Positions 1 through 5,353 of a DNA stretch of 5,572 bases are shown here, in pieces. Below the pieces are notes generated by a model that was not told the DNA's origin, ran no database searches, and was given only the letters and a program-made list of their open reading frames with translations. The stretch covers positions 1-5,572 of the forward strand of contig CAIRAS010000253.1 of NCBI GenBank assembly GCA_903876615.1, given 5' to 3'. A program made the translations under genes and the position numbers. The stretch is from an uncultured Holophagaceae bacterium (GTDB taxonomy: Bacteria; Acidobacteriota; Holophagae; Holophagales; Holophagaceae). The stretch's first letter is position 1; every line of letters starts with the position of its first letter.

Positions 1-828
1 CACGGCCGGGCCGTGGCCTTCATGGCGCGCCTGCTGGGCTTCCAGTGCCACATCTTCGTGCCCGCGGGCACGGTGCCGGCCCGCATCCACGCCATCCAGA
101 ACGAGGGGGCCACGGTCACGGTGGTGGACGGGGACTACGACGCCGCCGTGGCGCGCTCCGCGGAAGAAGCGAGCGACCGCTGCCTGGTCATCTCTGACAC
201 CTCCTGGCCCGGCTATGACGTCACGCCGCGCCGCGTGGTGGAGGGCTACACCACCATCTACATGGAGATCGAGCAGGCCCTCCGCTCGGCGGGTCTCCCG
301 GATCCGGATGTGGTTGTGGTGCCCGTGGGCGTCGGCGCGTTCATGAGCGCCACCGTGAGCTACTTCCGCAGCCGTCCTTGGAGCGGAGCCCTCGTGGGCG
401 TGGAACCCGCGGACGCCAACTGCGTCCAGGCCTCCGCCGCCAAGGGCGAGATGACGGCCGTGCCCGGCCCCCACTCCTCCATCATGGTCGGCCTCAACTG
501 CGGCCTGCCCTCCCCCGTGGCGTGGCCCCGGGTGTCCACGGGCGTGGACTGGATGATCTCCATCGGGGACCACCGTGCCCGCCAGGGCATGCGGGAGCTG
601 GCTGCTGCTGGCGTCGTCGCGGGCGAGACCGGGGCCGCGGCCCTGGGCGCCCTGGCCGCGCTGCATGAAGACGCGTCCACGGCCGAGTTCCGGGAGCGGG
701 GACTGCTGGGTCCCGACAAGACCCTGCTGCTCATCGTCACCGAGGGCGCCACGGACCGCGGCAACTACCAGGCCGTCGTCGGCCGCCCGCCCGAAGAGGT
801 CGGGACCATCCTTCGGCTGGCGCACTAA
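1..828 (+). CDS. dpaL: Diaminopropionate ammonia-lyase, PLP-dependent (5' end missing)
   Basis: This enzyme family converts 2,3-diaminopropionate to pyruvate and two ammonia in the cytoplasm, using pyridoxal phosphate. The reading frame is open from base 1 (first residues HGR) to TAA at 826-828, giving 275 residues. Compared from memory with E. coli DpaL (about 398 aa), the HGR matches its DGNHGRG motif, so roughly 122 N-terminal residues are off the window, including the PLP lysine and the first catalytic aspartate. Visible family landmarks are DTSWPGY at residues 66-72, whose D66 aligns with the second catalytic aspartate (Asp189 in E. coli); GYTT soon after; the glycine-rich phosphate-binding loop VGVGAF at 109-114; IMVGLNCGLPSP; GETGAAALG; and TEGATD near the C-terminus. 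The GTG at base 13 is internal, not the true start. It converges on the guanine deaminase gene. A related fold-type II PLP lyase such as threonine dehydratase is less likely because DTSWxGY and IMxGLxCGxPxP are typical of DpaL. Confidence 0.82.
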   Translation, partial: HGRAVAFMARLLGFQCHIFVPAGTVPARIHAIQNEGATVTVVDGDYDAAVARSAEEASDRCLVISDTSWPGYDVTPRRVVEGYTTIYMEIEQALRSAGLPDPDVVVVPVGVGAFMSATVSYFRSRPWSGALVGVEPADANCVQASAAKGEMTAVPGPHSSIMVGLNCGLPSPVAWPRVSTGVDWMISIGDHRARQGMRELAAAGVVAGETGAAALGALAALHEDASTAEFRERGLLGPDKTLLLIVTEGATDRGNYQAVVGRPPEEVGTILRLAH

Positions 829-832
829 GACC

Positions 833-859
833 ATCCGGCCGGGCTCAGCCCGGCCTGAT
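833..859. terminator. Hairpin between convergent genes, probable bidirectional terminator
   Basis: A perfect 8-bp inverted repeat, GGCCGGGC at 837-844 and GCCCGGCC at 848-855, flanks a 3-base TCA loop. Past one mismatch (836/856), three more pairs (ATC 833-835 with GAT 857-859) lengthen the stem to 12 positions. It fills most of the 34-base gap between two stop codons facing each other, the expected place for a shared terminator. No run of T follows on either strand, so it is not a classical intrinsic terminator. It may act with Rho or as an mRNA 3'-end stabiliser. Confidence 0.55.
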
Positions 860-862
860 GCG

Positions 863-1345
863 CTAGTAGCGGACCTTGTCCGGCTTGGCGTCCCAGGCCT
901 GGAAGACCGTCAGGGCTTCGTCCCGCAGGAGGTTCCGGGTGGGCAGGCTGCGCTCGCTGATGGACAGGGCCACTTCCCGGTAGAGCCATTGGTCATCGAA
1001 CTGGATGGCGGCGGCGTCCGCCTGGTTGTTGGCGTACCAGATGCGGTCCAGCCGGGCCCAGTAGATGGCCGAGAGGCACATGGGACAGGGCTCGCAGCTG
1101 GTGTAGATCTCGCAGCCTTTGAGCTCGAAGGTGCCCAGGCGGGAGCAGGCTTCGCGGATGGCCACCACCTCGGCGTGGGCCGTGGGGTCCTGGGTGGAGG
1201 TGACACGGTTCCAGCCCTCGGCGACGATCAGTCCCTCCCGGACTACCACGGCGCCGAAGGGGCCGCCCTCGCCGGCCTCCATGTGGATGCGGGAGAGCTC
1301 GATGGCGCGGCGCATGAAGGCCTTTGGATCCAGGTCCAGGGTCAT
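863..1345 (-). CDS. guaD: Guanine deaminase (zinc-dependent, CDA fold)
   Basis: This cytoplasmic enzyme hydrolyses guanine to xanthine and ammonia, the entry step from guanine into purine catabolism. The product is 160 aa, close to B. subtilis GuaD (about 156 aa), and is recognisably similar along its length. Landmarks in order are GGPFGAVVV at 27-35; TAHAEV at 55-60 with zinc ligand H57 and proton-shuttle E59; TSCEPCPMC at 82-90 with zinc ligands C87 and C90; IYWAR at 94-98; FDD at 116-118, matching the FDD of GuaD that contains a residue tied to guanine activity; and the C-terminal FQAW at 148-151 with a final Tyr, also as in GuaD. These last two traits favour guanine deaminase over the tRNA adenosine deaminase TadA or cytosine deaminase. 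The ATG (complement of 1343-1345) is supported by TGGAGG 11 bases upstream. It is transcribed divergently from the transporter operon and converges on dpaL. Confidence 0.9.
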   Translation of the reverse strand: MTLDLDPKAFMRRAIELSRIHMEAGEGGPFGAVVVREGLIVAEGWNRVTSTQDPTAHAEVVAIREACSRLGTFELKGCEIYTSCEPCPMCLSAIYWARLDRIWYANNQADAAAIQFDDQWLYREVALSISERSLPTRNLLRDEALTVFQAWDAKPDKVRY

Positions 1346-1356
1346 GGGAAGGCGGT

Positions 1357-1362
1357 CCTCCA
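1357..1362 (-). promoter_or_regulatory. Ribosome binding site of guaD
   Basis: The minus strand reads TGGAGG here, close to the anti-Shine-Dalgarno complement, with 11 bases to the ATG that ends at 1345. The spacing is slightly long but acceptable. It supports the ATG at 1345 as the start. Confidence 0.65.
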
Positions 1363-1392
1363 GGGGGGGTCGGGTGAATTCTAGCTAAAAAG

Positions 1393-1402
1393 GGATGCAT
1401 CC
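1393..1402. repeat. Perfect 10-base palindrome upstream of guaD
   Basis: GGATGCATCC equals its own reverse complement. It lies 48 bases upstream of the guaD start codon and 31 bases upstream of its ribosome binding site, so it falls in the probable guaD promoter or leader. On the minus strand it is followed by C and five T. The possible RNA hairpin has only three pairs around a four-base loop, so a protein-binding operator is more plausible than a terminator. A 10-base palindrome can occur by chance, and no regulator is known. Confidence 0.35.
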
Positions 1403-1434
1403 AGAGATTTTGGTGCCATTTACGGATGTCTGCC

Positions 1435-1460
1435 CCCGCCAGGGCCCGAGGGCCTGGGGG
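1435..1460. repeat. GC-rich imperfect inverted repeat in the guaD upstream region
   Basis: The arms are CCC (1435-1437), CCAGG (1439-1443) and CC (1445-1446), pairing with GG (1450-1451), CCTGG (1453-1457) and GGG (1458-1460). There is a 3-base loop (1447-1449), one G-G mismatch (1444/1452) and one bulged G (1438). That gives ten G-C or A-T pairs in a compact hairpin. It lies upstream of guaD on the minus strand and well upstream of the rightward promoter on the plus strand. It could be an operator, a leader structure or chance in a GC-rich stretch. Confidence 0.35.
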
Positions 1461-1578
1461 AGGAGCCCTCACGTGCCGAGGAGTGGGTGTCAATCAACAT
1501 CATCCATCCCTGAAACAGTCATTTGAATTAAAAGGATTTCTATGGGGTGGGCCCGGGGGGCATATTTTGTGAAAAAAA

Positions 1579-1607
1579 TTGACTTACCTAGAGAAAAATT
1601 TTATGAT
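1579..1607 (+). promoter_or_regulatory. Near-consensus sigma70 promoter for the transporter operon
   Basis: The -35 box TTGACT (1579-1584) and -10 box TATGAT (1602-1607) are separated by the ideal 17 bases, each with one mismatch to consensus. The 18 bases just before the -35 box contain T-rich and A-rich runs resembling an UP element. Transcription would start near 1614, leaving a leader of about 127 bases before the ATPase ATG at 1741. In a window this GC-rich, such a match on the correct strand upstream of the operon is unlikely to be accidental. The start site itself is inferred. Confidence 0.72.
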
Positions 1608-1691
1608 CAAACCCATTCTGGCACCAGTCTTATTCCGAAAATTCCCCGTCGAAGCCCCCCGTCCAGGATCCAGGCCGATTTTTGGCTCAGG

Positions 1692-1723
1692 CGTCTGAAG
1701 ACCCCCGTGTCACCATCTGAAGA
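1692..1723 (+). repeat. 10-base direct repeat in the operon leader, 22-base period
   Basis: The sequence C(G/A)TCTGAAGA occurs at 1692-1701 and again at 1714-1723, identical at nine of ten positions. The copies start 22 bases apart, about two helical turns. The second copy ends 17 bases before the ATPase start codon. Each copy is partly palindromic (TCT-GA-AGA). They could be paired protein sites on DNA, or sites in the leader mRNA for translational control. No known family is recognised. Confidence 0.4.
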
Positions 1724-1740
1724 TTCGCCGGGAATGCCCG

Positions 1741-3294
1741 ATGCCAACAGAGACACCCGCACCACCCAGGCTCGAAATCAAAGGAATCCGGAAGGTCTAC
1801 CCCTCCGTGATCGCCAACGACGGCATCGATCTGACCGTGATGCCTGGCGAGATCCATGCCGTATTGGGTGAGAACGGCGCCGGAAAGTCCACGCTCATGA
1901 AGGTGATCTACGGGGTCATCCGACCGGACGAGGGCGAGCTCCGGTGGGAGGGCCAGCCGGTCACCATTCCCAGCCCAGGCCAGGCGCGAGACCTTGGCAT
2001 CGGCATGGTGTTCCAGCACTTCTCCCTGTTCGAGACGCTGTCCGTGGTGCAGAACGTGGCGCTGGCCATTCCCGGCGAGTTCGATCTGCCGGCCCTCTCC
2101 AAGCGCATCGAAGAGGTCTCCACCCGCTACGGCCTGCCCGTGGATCCCCGCCGGCTGGTCCACGCCCTTTCTGTGGGCGAGCGGCAGCGCGTGGAGATCA
2201 TCCGCTGCCTGCTGCAAAATCCCCGCCTCCTGATCCTCGATGAGCCCACCTCGGTGCTCACGCCCCAGGCGGTGCGGAAGCTCTTCGAGACCCTGCGCCA
2301 GCTGGCCTCCGAAGGCGTGAGCATCCTCTACATCAGCCACAAGCTCGACGAGATCCAGGAGCTCTGCCACAAGGCCACGGTGCTTCGGAACGGCAAGGTG
2401 ACCGGCACCTGCACCCCCTCGCAGGAGACGCCCAAGACCATGGCGCGGATGATGATCGGCGAGGACCTGCCGGTCTGCCACCACGGCGAGCCCGGTGACG
2501 GCGGCGAGGTGCGGCTGCGCATCGAACGCCTGTCCCAGCCCACCGAGGATCCCTTCGGCACGCACCTGCACGGCATCAACCTCGAGGTGCGTGCGGGCGA
2601 GATCGTCGGCATCGCCGGGGTCTCAGGCAACGGCCAGCAGGAGCTGCTGCGGGCCATCTCCGGCGAGGAACCCCTGGCCGACCACCAGGCCGTCCAGATG
2701 TGCGGCGTGCCGGTGGGCCACTTCACGCCCACCCGACGCCGGGCCCTGGGCATGTGCTTCGTGCCCGAGGAACGCCTGGGGCGGGGGGCGGTGCCACGCC
2801 TGACCCTCACCGAGAACATCCTTCTCACGGCCTACCGCAAGGGCATGCTGTTCAGCGGCCTCATCAAGTGGGGCGTGGCCAAGAAGTTTGCCGAGGACTG
2901 CATCGCCCGCTTCGATGTGAAGTGCGGGGGCGCCAACTCCGAAGCCAAGTCGCTCTCCGGCGGCAACCTCCAGAAGTTCATCGTGGGCCGCGAGATCATG
3001 CAGGAACCCCGGCTCCTGGTGCTGGCCCAGCCGACCTGGGGCGTGGATGTGGGTGCGTCTTCCTTCATCCGGCGGACCCTCCTGGACCTGCGCAACTCAG
3101 GCACGGCGATCCTGGTCATCTCCGAGGAGCTGGAAGAGCTGTTCGAGATCTGCGACCGCATCGTGGTGATCGCCAAGGGCACCCTTTCCCCCAGCAAGGT
3201 CACCTCGGAGACCGGGGTCGAGGAGATTGGCATCTGGATGAGCGGCATGTGGCCGGACGCTGAGAAACCTGGAGACGCGCCCCATGTGGCTTAA
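1741..3294 (+). CDS. Purine nucleoside ABC transporter ATPase (BMP/NupO-type, two nucleotide-binding domains)
   Basis: This is the energising subunit of an inner-membrane importer of the BMP class, like B. subtilis NupO (about 510 aa; here 517). Domain 1 has a complete ATP site: Walker A GENGAGKST at 43-51, Q-loop FQHFSLF with Q92, signature LSVGERQR at 143-150, Walker B LLILDEPT at 163-170 and switch H200. Domain 2 is degenerate: the Walker A region reads GVSGNGQQ (293-300) without the usual lysine, and Walker B reads LVLAQPTWGVD (426-436) with Ala and Gln in place of Asp-Glu, while the signature LSGGNLQK at 405-412 is intact. This asymmetry is usual for the family and implies one hydrolysing composite site. 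The ATG at 1741 has only a weak GGGA-like site before it, and no better in-frame start was seen upstream. The stop overlaps the next gene by 11 bases. A simple-sugar importer ATPase (RbsA-like) is the main alternative, made less likely by the BMP protein downstream and guaD upstream. Confidence 0.92.
   Translation: MPTETPAPPRLEIKGIRKVYPSVIANDGIDLTVMPGEIHAVLGENGAGKSTLMKVIYGVIRPDEGELRWEGQPVTIPSPGQARDLGIGMVFQHFSLFETLSVVQNVALAIPGEFDLPALSKRIEEVSTRYGLPVDPRRLVHALSVGERQRVEIIRCLLQNPRLLILDEPTSVLTPQAVRKLFETLRQLASEGVSILYISHKLDEIQELCHKATVLRNGKVTGTCTPSQETPKTMARMMIGEDLPVCHHGEPGDGGEVRLRIERLSQPTEDPFGTHLHGINLEVRAGEIVGIAGVSGNGQQELLRAISGEEPLADHQAVQMCGVPVGHFTPTRRRALGMCFVPEERLGRGAVPRLTLTENILLTAYRKGMLFSGLIKWGVAKKFAEDCIARFDVKCGGANSEAKSLSGGNLQKFIVGREIMQEPRLLVLAQPTWGVDVGASSFIRRTLLDLRNSGTAILVISEELEELFEICDRIVVIAKGTLSPSKVTSETGVEEIGIWMSGMWPDAEKPGDAPHVA
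3271..3274 (+). promoter_or_regulatory. Ribosome binding site of the first permease, inside the ATPase gene
   Basis: GGAG lies nine bases before the ATG at 3284 and still within the ATPase coding sequence, whose TAA is at 3292-3294. It supports the overlapping start and suggests translational coupling of ATPase and permease. Confidence 0.6.
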
Positions 3295-4351
3295 ATTCGA
3301 GCAGCGGCCCGAACCCTCCAAGACCATGAGCTACCTCTCACCGCTGCTCGCGGTGGCCCTCATGTTCCTGAGCGGGCTGATCCTCTTCCTGGTCCTGGGG
3401 AAGAGTCCCGTCGAGGGCTTCAAGGTCTTCTTCCTCAATCCCATCAAGGATTCCTACGGAATCGCCGAGCTGTTCCTCAAAGCCACGCCCCTGATGCTCT
3501 GCGCCGTGGGCCTGTCTGTGGGGTTCAAGGCCAACGTCTGGAACATCGGTGCCGAAGGACAGCTGCTCATCGGTGCCCTGGTGGGCGGCGGCCTGGCCCT
3601 GCACTTCGAGGGCAGCACCAGCCCCTTCCTGCTGCCGGGCATGATCGTGGCCGGGGCGCTGGGGGGCATGGCCTGGGCCGCAATTCCCGCCTTTCTGCGG
3701 ACGCGGTTCAACGCCAACGAGATCCTCACGAGCCTGATGTTGGTCTACATCGCCGAGCTGGTGGTGTCCTGGCTGGTGCACGGCCCCTGGAAGGACCCGG
3801 ACGGCTTCAACTTCCCCCAGACCAAGCTGCTGAGCGCCACGGCCACCCTGCCCATCCTGCTGGCGGGCACCCGGGTCAACGCGGCCCTGCTCCTGGGCAT
3901 CGGTGCGCTGCTGGTGGGCTGGATCTTCATGAACAAGAGCTTCCTCGGCTATCAGATGAAGGTGGCGGGGCAGGCGGAGCACGCGGGCCGCTATGCGGGC
4001 TTCTCGGCCAAGCGCTCGGTCTGGATCGGCATGCTGGCGGGCGGCGCCATGGCTGGCATCGCGGGCATCTCCGAGGTTTCCGGACCCATCGGCCAGATCA
4101 CCGAACACATCAGCCCGGGCTACGGTTTCGCGGCCATGATCGTGGCCTTCGTGGGCCGGCTGACCCCCATCGGCATCTTCTTTTCCAGCCTGCTCATGGC
4201 GCTCCTCTACATGGGCGGCGAGCAGGCTCAGCAGTACCTCAACCTGCCCTCGTCAATCTCCAAGGTCTTCCAGGGCATGTTGCTGTTCTTCCTCCTTGGA
4301 TCCGATGTTTTCATCAATTTCCGGCTGCGGCTGGTCCGGCGCAGGAAGTAG
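3284..4351 (+). CDS. Nucleoside ABC transporter permease (NupP-type)
   Basis: This is one half of the membrane channel of the BMP-class importer, acting in the inner membrane with the permease encoded next. The 355-aa product is very hydrophobic, with about nine or ten membrane segments. The clearest are at residues 19-39, 60-80, 117-137, 148-166, 190-214, 246-262, 281-300 and 327-345. The family motif FKANVWNIGAEGQ at 81-93 matches the conserved NIGAEGQ loop of the branched-chain-type permease family (BPD_transp_2). NEILTSLML at 145-153 and GGAMAGIAG at 253-261 are also typical, the last probably near the ATPase-coupling part. The basic C-terminus (RLRLVRRRK) fits a cytoplasmic tail. The ATG at 3284 overlaps the ATPase stop by 11 bases and has GGAG nine bases upstream. 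Nine bases separate it from the next permease gene. The substrate is inferred from the context, not from this protein. Confidence 0.9.
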   Translation: MWLKFEQRPEPSKTMSYLSPLLAVALMFLSGLILFLVLGKSPVEGFKVFFLNPIKDSYGIAELFLKATPLMLCAVGLSVGFKANVWNIGAEGQLLIGALVGGGLALHFEGSTSPFLLPGMIVAGALGGMAWAAIPAFLRTRFNANEILTSLMLVYIAELVVSWLVHGPWKDPDGFNFPQTKLLSATATLPILLAGTRVNAALLLGIGALLVGWIFMNKSFLGYQMKVAGQAEHAGRYAGFSAKRSVWIGMLAGGAMAGIAGISEVSGPIGQITEHISPGYGFAAMIVAFVGRLTPIGIFFSSLLMALLYMGGEQAQQYLNLPSSISKVFQGMLLFFLLGSDVFINFRLRLVRRRK

Positions 4352-4360
4352 GGACCCCCC

Positions 4361-5293
4361 ATGGGACTGAACTTCATCAGCTCGATCCTCTTCGCCACCG
4401 TGGTGGCGGGGACGCCCCTCATCATCGTCGCCCTCGGTGAGCTGGTGACCGAGAAGGCGGGCGTCCTCAACCTCGGCGCCGAGGGCACCATGTCGGTCGG
4501 CGCCGTGGCGGCCTTCGCCGTGGCCCACCACACCGGCAACCCCTTCCTGGGCATCCTGGCGGGTATGGGGGCTGGCATCCTGATGTCCCTGCTCTTCGGC
4601 ATCTCCGCCCTCACCCTCATGGCCAACCAGGTGGCCTCGGGACTGGCGCTGTCCATCTTCGGCGTGGGCCTCTCGGCCTTCATCGGGAAGCCCTACGAGT
4701 CCGTGGCGCTGGCCAGCGTCGAGCCCATCCGCATTCCCCTGCTCCACAAGATCCCGCTCTTCGGGCCAGCCCTTTTTGAGCAACAGGGTCTGGTCTATTT
4801 TTCCTGGATCCTGATCGTGGCCGTGGCCTGGTTCCTCTACCGAACGAAGGCGGGACTCGTGCTCCGGGCCGTGGGCGAGTCCCCGGTTTCGGCGCACTCC
4901 ATCGGCTACGGGGTGGTCAAAATCAGGTACCAGGCGGTCCTCTTCGGGGGCGCCATGGCGGGTATCGGCGGGGCCTTCATGTCGGTCTTCTACACGCCCA
5001 TGTGGGTGGAGGGCATGGTGGCGGGTCGCGGCTGGATCGCGCTCTCCCTCGTGGTATTCGCCACATGGCGTCCGGCCCGGGTCATGATAGGGGCGTATCT
5101 TTTCGGCGGGTGCATGATCGCTCAGATGTTCGTACAGGGTTCCGGCGTGCGGATCAACATCCCCGCCCAGTTCCTGTCGGCCATGCCCTACGCGGCCACC
5201 GTCCTGGTCCTCGTCCTGATCTCCAGGAACCGCGGCACGATCCGCCTCAACTCCCCCGCTTCTCTCGGACAGACTTTCCTGCCCGACGCCTGA
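4361..5293 (+). CDS. Nucleoside ABC transporter permease (NupQ-type)
   Basis: This is the second, shorter channel subunit, at 310 aa (B. subtilis NupQ is of similar size). It should pair with the preceding permease as a heterodimer. It has about eight hydrophobic segments, near residues 5-28, 44-57, 62-87, 91-109, 146-161, 190-210, 225-259 (probably two) and 272-289. Family motifs are [12 protein letters not shown] at 31-42, the counterpart of the NIGAEGQ loop in the partner; [13 protein letters not shown] at 89-101; [11 protein letters not shown] at 196-206; and [17 protein letters not shown] at 222-238, a stretch typical of NupQ-like permeases. The ATG at 4361 follows the previous stop by nine bases, with AGGGA-like purines about six bases upstream. 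The stop TGA is at 5291-5293. A 60-base gap with a hairpin separates it from the binding-protein gene. Confidence 0.9.
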   Translation: MGLNFISSILFATVVAGTPLIIVALGELVTEKAGVLNLGAEGTMSVGAVAAFAVAHHTGNPFLGILAGMGAGILMSLLFGISALTLMANQVASGLALSIFGVGLSAFIGKPYESVALASVEPIRIPLLHKIPLFGPALFEQQGLVYFSWILIVAVAWFLYRTKAGLVLRAVGESPVSAHSIGYGVVKIRYQAVLFGGAMAGIGGAFMSVFYTPMWVEGMVAGRGWIALSLVVFATWRPARVMIGAYLFGGCMIAQMFVQGSGVRINIPAQFLSAMPYAATVLVLVLISRNRGTIRLNSPASLGQTFLPDA

Positions 5294-5307
5294 CCCCCCC
5301 TAACCCT

Positions 5308-5323
5308 CCGCCCTCCGGGGCGG
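5308..5323 (+). promoter_or_regulatory. Stable stem-loop with UNCG-type tetraloop before the binding-protein gene
   Basis: CCGCCC (5308-5313) pairs perfectly with GGGCGG (5318-5323) around the loop TCCG. In RNA this is C(UCCG)G, a member of the unusually stable cUNCGg tetraloop class. It lies 15 bases after the permease stop and 17 bases before the GGAGG of the next gene. There is no T-run after it, so complete termination is unlikely. A role as an mRNA processing or stability barrier that lifts binding-protein output over permease output is plausible but inferred. Confidence 0.5.
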
Positions 5324-5340
5324 CTCCCCCCACCCACCTT

Positions 5341-5345
5341 GGAGG
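5341..5345 (+). promoter_or_regulatory. Strong ribosome binding site of the binding-protein gene
   Basis: GGAGG, eight bases before the ATG at 5354, is the best Shine-Dalgarno match in the operon. It fits the high protein level usually needed for a periplasmic binding protein and fixes the start at 5354. Confidence 0.75.
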
Positions 5346-5353
5346 AACACCGC

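Larger units (their letters stand above)
1346..1740. other. Divergent intergenic control region (395 bases, no gene seen)
   Basis: This region separates the start of guaD (minus) from the start of the transporter ATPase (plus). I see no convincing protein or RNA gene. It is compositionally split: GC-rich near 1430-1480, then an AT-rich core, with only 11 of 50 bases at 1561-1610 being G or C, then GC-rich again towards the ATPase start. It holds the guaD ribosome binding site, a palindrome, an inverted repeat, a strong rightward promoter and a direct repeat, each listed separately. I could not identify a guaD promoter: a perfect TTGACA on the minus strand (complement of 1488-1493) has no acceptable -10 box at the right distance. 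The layout suits shared control of guaD and the transporter by one regulator. Confidence 0.7.

Noticed and set aside
575..1384. Long plus-strand open frame running through the end of dpaL and antisense to guaD
   Set aside because: It is rich in Arg, Pro, Ser and Gly with no domain, and it overlaps two recognisable genes. It is a product of high GC content.
1415..1425. Minus-strand CCGTAAATGGC resembles the P3/L3 segment of purine riboswitches, in a tempting position upstream of guaD
   Set aside because: The other conserved parts (TATAA before P2, the GTTTCTACC joining segment, GACTA and a closing P1 stem) are absent, so this is a chance match.
1488..1493. Perfect minus-strand TTGACA as a -35 box for guaD
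   Set aside because: At 16-18 bases spacing the -10 position is GC-rich (GAGGGC-like) with no resemblance to TATAAT, so a promoter cannot be supported.
1545..1560. G-rich run as a G-quadruplex
   Set aside because: There are only three separate G-tracts, and the middle gap is CCC, which would pair with the Gs instead. Four spaced tracts are not present.
1603..1698. Possible 31-codon leader peptide (starts MIKPILAP) upstream of the ATPase
   Set aside because: Its ATG lies inside the predicted -10 box, so it would not be on the transcript, and it has no good Shine-Dalgarno site. Worth revisiting only if transcription starts further upstream.
1542..1871. 109-codon plus-strand frame starting in the intergenic region and running into the ATPase gene
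   Set aside because: It starts upstream of the predicted promoter boxes, has no ribosome binding site and reads the ATPase gene out of frame. The protein looks random.
1687..2571. 294-codon open frame antisense to the ATPase gene
   Set aside because: It lies opposite strongly conserved ATPase motifs, and its translation shows no family signature. Long antisense frames are expected in GC-rich coding DNA.
3338..4108. 256-codon open frame antisense to the first permease (with a similar one at 4253-4897 antisense to the second)
   Set aside because: The translations are Gln/Asp/Gly/His/Arg-rich low-complexity shadows of hydrophobic permease codons, with no plausible start signal or homology.
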